From positions 1 to 22,811 of the forward strand of contig CAJUHO010000016.1 of NCBI GenBank assembly GCA_910586195.1: 22,811 bases of DNA, given 5' to 3'. The position numbers and the translations under genes were made by a program. Shown piece by piece: positions 16,967-22,811 of this stretch. Position 1 is the first letter of the stretch. Every line of letters starts with the position of its first letter. A model generated the notes under the pieces. The model was not told the DNA's origin. It ran no database searches and worked only from the letters and a program-made list of their open reading frames with translations. The stretch comes from an uncultured Bacilli bacterium. Its GTDB lineage: Bacteria > Bacillota_I > Bacilli_A > RF39 > UBA660.

Positions 16967-17142
16967 TGAAAAATGTTAGACGAAGGTAGTGAGGTCATTT
17001 AATATACTGTGTGGAAATATATGTACCAGGCTATCTAGTTCAGGTTGGTTTTATACAACAAAAGAGCCTTTAAAGAAGACGTATAGGCTGTATAGGATGG
17101 ATAAATTAGTGTCCCATAATATTCAAAAATTAGAGAAAAGAT

Positions 17143-17175
17143 AAAAAGTGTTTTTTGAAAAAATCACTTTTTTAA
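17143..17175 (+). terminator. terminator after the dut operon or an intergenic RNA
   Basis: AAAAAGTG (17143-17150), then T6-G-A6-T, then CACTTTTTT (17165-17173). The outer stem is 8 bp and the T6/A6 can extend it past one mismatch, with the T-run continuing downstream. Confidence 0.7.
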
Positions 17176-17239
17176 TTTTTGTAAATTATTAAAATCATTG
17201 TAAAATAAAGAAAATAGAAAAAATATTTTTGAAAAAACC

Positions 17240-17266
17240 AAAAAAATGATAAAACGATTTTTTTGT
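17240..17266. repeat. AT-rich palindrome, 9-bp arms
   Basis: CAAAAAAAT (17240-17248), loop GATAAAACG, ATTTTTTTG (17258-17266). It may be a second terminator or a protein site upstream of nrdD2. In such A/T-rich sequence it may also be chance. Confidence 0.35.
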
Positions 17267-17439
17267 TTTGTATAAAAATGTAAATTGTCGTAAATCGAAC
17301 AAAAAAGATTTTTTCAAAGTTTCCTTATATATCAAGCATCTCTTAAAAAGAGTGAAAAAATCCTTCAAAATAGCTATTGCAATTTGTAATTTGGAAGACT
17401 AAAATGGATTTAGAAAGTGTAAGAAGTAGGAGGAAAAAT

Positions 17440-19755
17440 ATGACAGATGTATGTGAGAAAGTAGAAGAGTTAGTTATTATAAAAAGAAATGGAAAAAAGG
17501 TTCATTTTGATGAGACTAAGATTGCTCTTGCTATAAAAAAAGGTTTTGATAGTGTAGAAGTAGATGTCGATGAAGATGAAAAGGCAAGAAAGTATACAGC
17601 AAAAGATGTTCAAAAAGTATATCAGGCTGTTTTGAAAAAAATTGAGAAAGAAGCCAAAAATACGGATAAGTTTAAGATTGAACAAATTCAAGATTATATT
17701 GAAGAGGAACTTTCTAAATATGGATATGAGGATGTTTATAAGTCATTTTCAGAATATCGTGAAAGAAGAAATCAATCTAGGAATTCGTTCTTTGAAGATA
17801 AAAAAACACATAAGTTTTTAAAATCTTTGGAAAATTTAGGATTAAAATCAGCGAATGAAGAAGATGCAAAAAGGGAAAATGCGAATATTGATGGAAATTC
17901 TCCTATGGGAACGATGTTGCAATATGGTGCAACAGTATCAAAAGAATTTGCGAAGGCATATCTAATGAAACCAGAATACGCTAAGATGCATGATGAAGGT
18001 GTAATTCACATTCATGATATGGACTTCTTTGCCATGGGTACTACTACATGCTGTCAAATTGACTTGTCTCGTTTATTTAAAAATGGATTTGATACAGGAC
18101 ATGGATATGTAAGACCGCCACAAGATATTAGTACTTATGGATCTCTTGCAGCAATTGTTGTACAGGCTAATCAAAATGATCAGCATGGTGGTCAGGCAAT
18201 ACCTGCTTTAGACTACTATTTAGCACCAGGGGTCTTAAAAACATTTAAAAAATTATTAAAACAGACAGTTTATGATTTTCTAGATTTAGAAGGATTTTTG
18301 CCTGTAATTAATATGGACCGAATTATTCGTGAAATAGATAAATGCGAAAGTATTGAGTTTGACATTACTACTTTGACAGATTATCAAAAAGGTTCTAGCA
18401 GAATTCAAGAAATTTTTGAAAAGAGTTATGAAAAAGCGATGCAAAAAACAGATCGTGCTACTCAACAAGCAATGGAAGCATTTATTCATAATTTAAATAC
18501 AATGCATTCTAGAGCAGGAGCGCAAGTACCTTTTTCATCAGTAAACTTTGGAACAGATTCTTCTCCTGAGGGAAGAATGATTATTAAAAATTTCTTATTA
18601 AGTGCTGATCGTGGTCTTGGAAAAGGAGAAACACCAATTTTCCCTGTATCTATATTTAAAGTAAAAGAGGGGATTAACTATAATAAGGAAGATCCTAATT
18701 ACGATTTATTTAAACTGGCATGCCAAGTTTCTGCGAAAAGATTGTTCCCGAACTTTTCGTTTATAGATGCACCATTTAACCTTCAATATTATAAAGAAGG
18801 GGATATTAATACAGAAATTTCTTATATGGGATGTCGTACTCGTGTAATTGCAGATGTAACATCACCTGATCATGAAGTTGTAACAGGAAGAGGAAATCTT
18901 TCTTGGACAACAATTAATTTGCCTCGTCTTGGTATCAAACATGGTATTGCTTTAAAAGAACGAGATAAAGCAGATATGAAAGGTTTTTATAAGGAACTAG
19001 AAGAATTGATGGATAAAGTAAAGGACCAATTACTAGAACGTTTTGAAGTTCAATGTAATAAAAGATGTTATAATTTTCCATTCTTGCTAGGCCAGGGTGT
19101 ATGGACAAATGGAGAAAAACTAAAACCGACAGATCGTTTAAGAAAAGTATGGAAACATGGTTCCTTATCTATTGGTTTTATTGGGCTTGCTGAGTGTTTA
19201 AAAGCTTTAACGGGAAAGCATCATGGAGAAAGTGATGAAAGTAAGAAATTAGGATTAGAAATTATTAAGTTTATGCGTAAAAAGTGTGACCAATATGCAG
19301 AAAATTATCGTTTAAACTTTGCATGTCTTGCCACTCCTGCTGAGGGACTTTCTGGTAGATTTACAGCTATTGATAAAGCAATTTACGGAAAAATTAAGGG
19401 AGTAACCGATAGAGAGTATTATACGAACTCTTTCCATATTCCAGTGTATTTCCGCATTAGTATTGCTGATAAATTACAAGCAGAAGCACCATATCATGCA
19501 CTTACGAATGGTGGACATATTTCATATATTGAACTTGATGGAGATACAGCTTCTAATGTAGATGCTTTTGAGAGAGTCATTCGTATTATGAAAGAAGCTG
19601 GCATTGGTTATGGTGCTGTCAATCATCCAGTGGACCGTGATCCAGTATGTGGCTATGTTGGTGTTATCAACGATGTTTGTCCAGGTTGTGGTAGACATGA
19701 ATTTGAGGGGGTTCCACTTGAGAAAATAACTACTCCAGAATGTTGTGGTAGATAA
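17440..19755 (+). CDS. nrdD: class III ribonucleoside-triphosphate reductase large subunit lacking its glycyl-radical tail
   Basis: 771 aa from ATG 17440 (GTAGGAGG 7 bp upstream; the frame runs on to a TTG at 17377 without a ribosome site). ATP-cone at ~10-105 (VIIKRNGKKVHFDETKI). Active-site cysteines lie in TTTCCQID (Cys204/205) and MGCRTRV (Cys465). It is clearly a different subtype from the 714-aa copy. The C-terminus reaches the zinc region with Cys737, Cys747 and Cys750; the first CxxC is DPVC, so one expected Cys is Asp734. It then ends GVPLEKITTPECCGR with no RxxGY glycine loop. Three in-frame stops separate it from the 59-codon gene that encodes that loop. It is predicted inactive without that partner. 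Confidence 0.93.
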   Translation: MTDVCEKVEELVIIKRNGKKVHFDETKIALAIKKGFDSVEVDVDEDEKARKYTAKDVQKVYQAVLKKIEKEAKNTDKFKIEQIQDYIEEELSKYGYEDVYKSFSEYRERRNQSRNSFFEDKKTHKFLKSLENLGLKSANEEDAKRENANIDGNSPMGTMLQYGATVSKEFAKAYLMKPEYAKMHDEGVIHIHDMDFFAMGTTTCCQIDLSRLFKNGFDTGHGYVRPPQDISTYGSLAAIVVQANQNDQHGGQAIPALDYYLAPGVLKTFKKLLKQTVYDFLDLEGFLPVINMDRIIREIDKCESIEFDITTLTDYQKGSSRIQEIFEKSYEKAMQKTDRATQQAMEAFIHNLNTMHSRAGAQVPFSSVNFGTDSSPEGRMIIKNFLLSADRGLGKGETPIFPVSIFKVKEGINYNKEDPNYDLFKLACQVSAKRLFPNFSFIDAPFNLQYYKEGDINTEISYMGCRTRVIADVTSPDHEVVTGRGNLSWTTINLPRLGIKHGIALKERDKADMKGFYKELEELMDKVKDQLLERFEVQCNKRCYNFPFLLGQGVWTNGEKLKPTDRLRKVWKHGSLSIGFIGLAECLKALTGKHHGESDESKKLGLEIIKFMRKKCDQYAENYRLNFACLATPAEGLSGRFTAIDKAIYGKIKGVTDREYYTNSFHIPVYFRISIADKLQAEAPYHALTNGGHISYIELDGDTASNVDAFERVIRIMKEAGIGYGAVNHPVDRDPVCGYVGVINDVCPGCGRHEFEGVPLEKITTPECCGR

Positions 19756-19794
19756 TACAAATAAAATAAAGAAGAAAAATAGGAGGATAAAATT

Positions 19795-19974
19795 ATGGAG
19801 AAAATTATGGGAGAAGGACAAGGGTTTGAGAGAATTAGAAGAGTAACAGGTTATTTAGCAGGAGATGTTTCTAGATTTAATAATGGAAAACGTGCCGAAG
19901 AGAGAGACCGTGTAAAACATGGCGGTAGTAAAGAACTAACTTGTAAAAAAGAAGACGATAAACATGAAAATTAG
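19795..19974 (+). CDS. separate glycyl-radical domain of NrdD2 (59 aa)
   Basis: Starts MEKIMGEGQGFERIRRVTGY and continues to RAEERDRVKHGG with a charged tail. RRVTGYLAG matches the radical loop RRVCGYLGS of E. coli NrdD (radical Gly681), so Gly19 is the predicted radical site. The downstream N-x-K-RxEE-xxRVKH also matches the end of complete NrdD proteins. The gene has a perfect AGGAGG (19781-19786) 8 bp before its ATG, 39 bp after the NrdD2 stop, and overlaps nrdG2 by 11 bp. It should dock on NrdD2, be charged by NrdG2 and supply the radical in trans, as YfiD/GrcA does for damaged pyruvate formate-lyase. Homology is seen in the sequence; function in trans is inference. Confidence 0.85.
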   Translation: MEKIMGEGQGFERIRRVTGYLAGDVSRFNNGKRAEERDRVKHGGSKELTCKKEDDKHEN

Positions 19975-20515
19975 GCTAGCAGCAGATTTACAGGCAGATT
20001 CTATTGTAGATGGAGAGGGCATCCGAACAGTCATTTGGACACAAGGATGTCCTCATCACTGTAAAGGCTGTCATAATCCACAGACGCATGACTTTCATGA
20101 TGGCGTGGAAGTGGATGTGACTGATGTGATTAGAGAACTAAAAAAAATAAAGGGACAGGATGGGATTACTTTATCAGGAGGAGATCCCGTTTGTCAAAGT
20201 GAGGCTTGCCTTGAAATTTGCAAAGCTGCGCATGCGCTTGGACTTAATGTTTGGTGTTATACTGGTTTTACTTATGAGATGATGATTAGAAATTCCAAGC
20301 ATAGAAAGCTTTTAGAAGAAATTGATGTTTTAGTCGATGGAAAATTTATATTAGAACAAAAAAGCTATGATATCGATTTTAGAGGATCTAAGAATCAAAG
20401 GATTATAGATGTGAAAAAATCTTTAGAGGTAGATAGAGCGGTTTTAGTAGAAAAATATCATGGGCATAAACAAGAAAGTAACGTATATCAGAAACCAGAA
20501 TATTTATTTATATAG
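19964..20515 (+). CDS. nrdG: anaerobic ribonucleotide reductase activating enzyme NrdG (radical SAM), copy 2
   Basis: 183 aa. Cluster motif CPHHCKGC (CX3CX2C) after GEGIRTVIWTQG, then ITLSGGDPVCQ, NVWCYTGFTYE and LVDGKFI, in the same order as copy 1 and clearly related to it. The ATG lies inside the end of the 59-codon radical-domain gene (11-bp overlap), and only a weak GAAGACGA precedes it, so translation is probably coupled. The predicted target is the glycine of that small protein when complexed with NrdD2. The C-terminal codons are part of the terminator stem at 20491-20528. Confidence 0.95.
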   Translation: MKIRLAADLQADSIVDGEGIRTVIWTQGCPHHCKGCHNPQTHDFHDGVEVDVTDVIRELKKIKGQDGITLSGGDPVCQSEACLEICKAAHALGLNVWCYTGFTYEMMIRNSKHRKLLEEIDVLVDGKFILEQKSYDIDFRGSKNQRIIDVKKSLEVDRAVLVEKYHGHKQESNVYQKPEYLFI

Positions 20516-20528
20516 GTTTCTTTTTTTT
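20491..20528 (+). terminator. terminator of the nrdD2 operon
   Basis: GAAACC (20491-20496) and GGTTTC (20515-20520) form a 6-bp stem around an 18-nt AT-rich loop, followed by eight T. The left arm lies in the last codons of nrdG2. Confidence 0.65.
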
Positions 20529-20563
20529 ATGAAAAATGATATGATAAAAATAGGAGGAGGCAT

Positions 20564-21244
20564 ATGAAACAAATAAAAAAGGAAGAAAAAACAAAAAAGT
20601 CTTTTCGTCTTTCGGTTAAAGTAGTTTTTTGTACTATTTATTTAATTGTGGTTTTTATTCTTGCTTATTGTGCATTCTACCTATATCAAGAGCAAAGGCA
20701 ACCTACCCCGTGGGAAAGAGTAAGAAGTACACAAGACTATACTTATATTGATATTGATAAAATGTCTGAAAAATTTGCAAGAGTGGATGATGATAAAAAT
20801 GTTCATTTTATAATAGATGAAGAAAAAAAGGGCTCTTTGCATATTTATCTTTTGGTAATTGATAAAAGTGATTACGCTAAATATAAAAAAATAATAGATT
20901 ATTCTTATGGAAGAACTAAAGAAAAACCGGAAAGCGTTCGTGCTGTTGGTTATCCTGTAAAAATTTCTGATGACTTAAAAGAACTTACTATCAAGAATTA
21001 TAAAAAATTTGTATCACTTGAAAATAAGGTAGAATTGAGTCATGAGAATTTCGATGAATATTTAACAGATACTTATCTTGATACTACTAAAGAGGTAACA
21101 TATAATTTTAATTGGATTGTAGTAGTTTTATTAGCATTAGATGCTGTACTGATATTTTTAGTGATTATTACGATACTTGATAAAGATCGTTTGGTAGATG
21201 AAGTAGTAGAATTAGAAGAAAAAAGACGAAGTTTGCGAAAATAA
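20564..21244 (+). CDS. membrane protein of unknown function, two transmembrane segments
   Basis: 226 aa. A lysine-rich cytoplasmic start, then a transmembrane helix at ~19-41. An extracytoplasmic domain of ~140 residues (43-180) contains LHIYLLVIDKSDYAKYKKIID and VRAVGYPVKISDDLKELTI. A second helix lies at ~184-206, and a short charged cytoplasmic tail ends VVELEEKRRSLRK. I do not recognise the family, and no catalytic motif is apparent. A very strong TAGGAGGAGG site is 3 bp upstream. It probably starts its own transcript after the nrd terminator and may be cotranscribed with the next two genes. Confidence 0.8.
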   Translation: MKQIKKEEKTKKSFRLSVKVVFCTIYLIVVFILAYCAFYLYQEQRQPTPWERVRSTQDYTYIDIDKMSEKFARVDDDKNVHFIIDEEKKGSLHIYLLVIDKSDYAKYKKIIDYSYGRTKEKPESVRAVGYPVKISDDLKELTIKNYKKFVSLENKVELSHENFDEYLTDTYLDTTKEVTYNFNWIVVVLLALDAVLIFLVIITILDKDRLVDEVVELEEKRRSLRK

Positions 21245-21309
21245 AATAGGTATTGTTTTGATAGTTTTATGATAAAATGTTTATAAGAATAAATGAGGGT
21301 GATAAATTC

Positions 21310-21720
21310 ATGAGAAAGAAATGGTATGATAGAATTACTTTAAGAATTGCGGGATTATTGGAAATTATTATAGCCTCGATTGTTATTGCATCAATTTTTT
21401 ATGTCTTAACACATGAGAAGACAAGTATTACTATTGGAGGTCTTACTATTATAAAAGATACTCCGTTATCATTATTATCTATTTTGTTTTTAGCTATTTT
21501 TCAGATTGTAGCAGGGATGATTGCATTAATTTACGCAAATTCTAGAAAAATGAGGGATACTTGTTTAATATTAGGAATGATTTTATTGTTGTTGCAGGTA
21601 TTAACATTAAATAAAGTAGAAAGAACATTTTCGATATTTATATCGGATGTTATTAGTCTATTAGTGCCATTCTTTTATGTGTATGGTGCTACTAGAAAAA
21701 TAAAGGAAAGTAAGAGGTAA
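21310..21720 (+). CDS. small integral membrane protein, four predicted helices
   Basis: 136 aa, unrecognised. Hydrophobic stretches at about 12-33, 52-73, 82-98 and 108-127 with a basic N-terminus (MRKKWYDR) and basic tail (ATRKIKESKR), so both ends are probably cytoplasmic. The frame is open from 21277, but GAGGGTGAT lies 6 bp before ATG 21310, and the upstream ATG overlaps a TATGATAAAAT promoter-like element, so 21310 is chosen. It is spaced 65 bp from the previous membrane protein and 4 bp from the dehydrogenase. No function can be assigned. Confidence 0.75.
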   Translation: MRKKWYDRITLRIAGLLEIIIASIVIASIFYVLTHEKTSITIGGLTIIKDTPLSLLSILFLAIFQIVAGMIALIYANSRKMRDTCLILGMILLLLQVLTLNKVERTFSIFISDVISLLVPFFYVYGATRKIKESKR

Positions 21721-21724
21721 AAAA

Positions 21725-22750
21725 ATGAGAGCAGTAGCAATAAAGGGAGAGAAGAGTTTTGAATTAATAGAGATGGAAGAGCCTGTAGAAGAAGATGGTA
21801 GTGTTATAATAGATGTATTAAAATGTGGCATTTGTGGGTCAGATATCCACTATTGGGATTTAGGAAATCCTATTGGGCTTGTAATGGGACATGAGTATTG
21901 TGGTCGGGTAATAAATTCAGGGGATAGGGATGACTTGAAAATAGGGGATAGGGTAACAGCATTACCAATTTCACCATGCGGAAAGTGTCCTTCTTGTTTA
22001 ACTGGAAATGTACAGTATTGCCCTGATACTTGGACCTTTGCAACAGGACTTTCCCAAACTAATCCAGGTGCTTTAGCAGAGAAGATGAAGATTCGTTCAG
22101 ATATGGTGATTAAAGTGCCAGATAGTATAACTGATGAAGAGGTTGCAATGGTAGAACCTGCTGCTGTGGGACTTCACGCCATTCATTTGGCCGATATTAA
22201 AGTAGGAGATCGTGTGCTTGTTATTGGTGGAGGAATTATAGGTCTTGTTTCTGCCTATTTTGCTAAACTGGAAGGAGCAAGTTTTGTTGGTCTTTCTGAG
22301 ACAAATGAGGCACGTGGGAAGAGGTCTGTAGAATTAGAAGTGGCAGATGCTTGGTATGATGCAAAGAAGGAAAATATTGTAGAAGATTTGCTAAAGGAGA
22401 CGAATGGTGGTTTTGATTTGGTGATTGATTGTTGTGGGAATTCGCCAGCTATTAGTAGTGCTATTAGTCTCGTCAAACCTGGAGGTAGAATTGTTTTAGT
22501 AGGTATTTCTATGGAGGCTGTGACAATTCCTAGTGTAATGGCTGTTATGCATGAGTTGACAATTAAAGGAGCTATTGCATATACAAAACAGGAATTTCAA
22601 ACTTGTATCAATTTAATGGAGTCTAAAAAGATAGATATGATGAGGTTTGTGGATGCTGTAGTAGGTCTAGAAGATGTTCAGTCTTCTTATGAAAAATTGA
22701 CATCTGGAAAAGATTCTGCTGTTAAAATATTGGTAGATCCTAAGAAATAG
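21725..22750 (+). CDS. zinc-dependent medium-chain alcohol/polyol dehydrogenase
   Basis: 341 aa. N-terminal GroES-like catalytic domain: catalytic zinc ligands Cys37 (GICGSDIH) and His56-Glu57 (GHEY), and structural zinc lobe Cys85, 88, 91 and 99 (CGKCPSCLTGNVQYC). The Rossmann domain has VLVIGGGIIGL (~165-175). Family style is that of sorbitol, threonine or 2,3-butanediol dehydrogenases, which oxidise secondary alcohols with NAD(P)+; the exact substrate cannot be read from sequence. Glu194 in LSETNEARG, at the end of the second Rossmann strand, hints at NAD(H) preference. The ATG follows the membrane-protein gene by 4 bp, with AGAGGT inside that gene's end. A terminator closes the unit. Confidence 0.93.
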   Translation: MRAVAIKGEKSFELIEMEEPVEEDGSVIIDVLKCGICGSDIHYWDLGNPIGLVMGHEYCGRVINSGDRDDLKIGDRVTALPISPCGKCPSCLTGNVQYCPDTWTFATGLSQTNPGALAEKMKIRSDMVIKVPDSITDEEVAMVEPAAVGLHAIHLADIKVGDRVLVIGGGIIGLVSAYFAKLEGASFVGLSETNEARGKRSVELEVADAWYDAKKENIVEDLLKETNGGFDLVIDCCGNSPAISSAISLVKPGGRIVLVGISMEAVTIPSVMAVMHELTIKGAIAYTKQEFQTCINLMESKKIDMMRFVDAVVGLEDVQSSYEKLTSGKDSAVKILVDPKK

Positions 22751-22756
22751 AAATGT

Positions 22757-22788
22757 AAAATATATGAAGAAAAATCATATATTTTTTT
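22757..22788 (+). terminator. terminator after the dehydrogenase
   Basis: AAAATATATGA (22757-22767), loop AGAAAAA, TCATATATTTT (22775-22785): an 11-bp perfect stem running into further T residues, 6 bp after the stop codon. Confidence 0.85.
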
Positions 22789-22811
22789 GAATTGTGAAAA
22801 GATAAAAAATA

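Larger units (their letters stand above)
16967..17439 (+). other. 473-bp intergenic region between the two nrd operons
   Basis: No ORF with a supportable start is seen. The first ~150 bp have more G and C than the rest and can fold: AGCCT (17065-17069) can pair with AGGCT at 17028-17032 or at 17085-17089, with GTTG/CAAC (17044-17047/17056-17059) nested in the first option. A terminator follows at 17143. The remaining ~260 bp are extremely A/T-rich with an A7/T7 palindrome at 17240-17266. No convincing -35/-10 pair for nrdD2 was found, and no NrdR box (ACACTATATATAGTGT-like) is clear. Confidence 0.5.

Noticed and set aside
17180..17340. Replication origin or DnaA-box region in the very AT-rich stretch
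   Set aside because: No TTATNCACA-type boxes and no dnaA/dnaN nearby; it reads as an ordinary AT-rich leader.
17376..17390. Second copy of the Crp/Fnr-like operator upstream of nrdD2
   Set aside because: ATTGCAATTTGTAAT is a fair palindrome but shares little beyond TTGCAA with the 13733-13750 site, and no promoter sits at a suitable distance.
19753..19797. Stop-codon readthrough or a frameshift joining NrdD2 to the radical peptide
   Set aside because: The two are in the same frame but separated by three in-frame stops (19753, 19762, 19780), and the peptide has its own perfect AGGAGG and ATG. A single sequencing error could not fuse them.
1..22811. tRNA, rRNA, CRISPR array, insertion sequence or prophage genes
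   Set aside because: No cloverleaf with GGTTCGA-type arm, no regularly spaced repeats, and no transposase or phage structural gene was found. dUTPase alone is not a phage marker here because it is in the nrd operon.

Overview
The window looks like a chromosomal segment of a low-GC, obligately or facultatively anaerobic Bacillota (Firmicutes). The basis is an AT-rich sequence with AGGAGG-type ribosome binding sites, a PolC-type replicative polymerase, a PASTA-containing class B penicillin-binding protein, a mraZ-led cell-wall cluster and two oxygen-sensitive class III ribonucleotide reductases, with no aerobic class I genes here. TGA is used as a stop (end of the first nrdG) and Trp is TGG, so the genetic code is standard. 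An uncultured gut Bacilli/RF39-like lineage is a guess from gene style only.

Layout. 1-2290: a surface-protein cassette. A 602-aa protein with an N-terminal membrane or signal segment and a C-terminal formylglycine-enzyme/C-type-lectin-like domain lies between two ~98-bp imperfect direct repeats, each starting with a terminator hairpin. Its last ~100 bp look like the variable region of a diversity-generating retroelement (DGR) target. No reverse transcriptase or template repeat is in the window. 2356-6299: a shortened division/cell-wall operon, mraZ-rsmH-ftsL-pbp, behind a promoter carrying three MraZ-type GTGGN repeats. 6392-7225: a conserved-looking unknown protein. 7458-12056: polC, closed by a strong terminator. 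12136-13026: a transglutaminase-fold protein. 13043-13690 (minus): a Crp/Fnr-type regulator, divergent from the first nrd operon, with an 18-bp palindrome in the shared promoter region.

13801-16966: nrdD1-nrdG1-dut, a compact dNTP-supply operon (anaerobic reductase, its radical-SAM activase, dUTPase). 16967-17439: a non-coding stretch with a terminator and a possible structured RNA. 17440-20515: a second reductase set. Here the large NrdD2 subunit stops just before the glycyl-radical loop. The missing loop (RRVTGY plus the RVKH tail) is encoded by a separate 59-codon gene with its own AGGAGG site, which overlaps the start of nrdG2. This two-piece glycyl radical enzyme is the most interesting item in the window. 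20564-22750: two small membrane proteins of unknown role and a zinc-dependent medium-chain alcohol dehydrogenase.

How the parts work together: the two nrd operons would make dNTPs without oxygen, with dUTPase keeping dUTP low and supplying dUMP, next to the replicative polymerase. The Crp/Fnr-like protein probably controls the first operon. The 5' cassette is a separate, probably variable, surface function.
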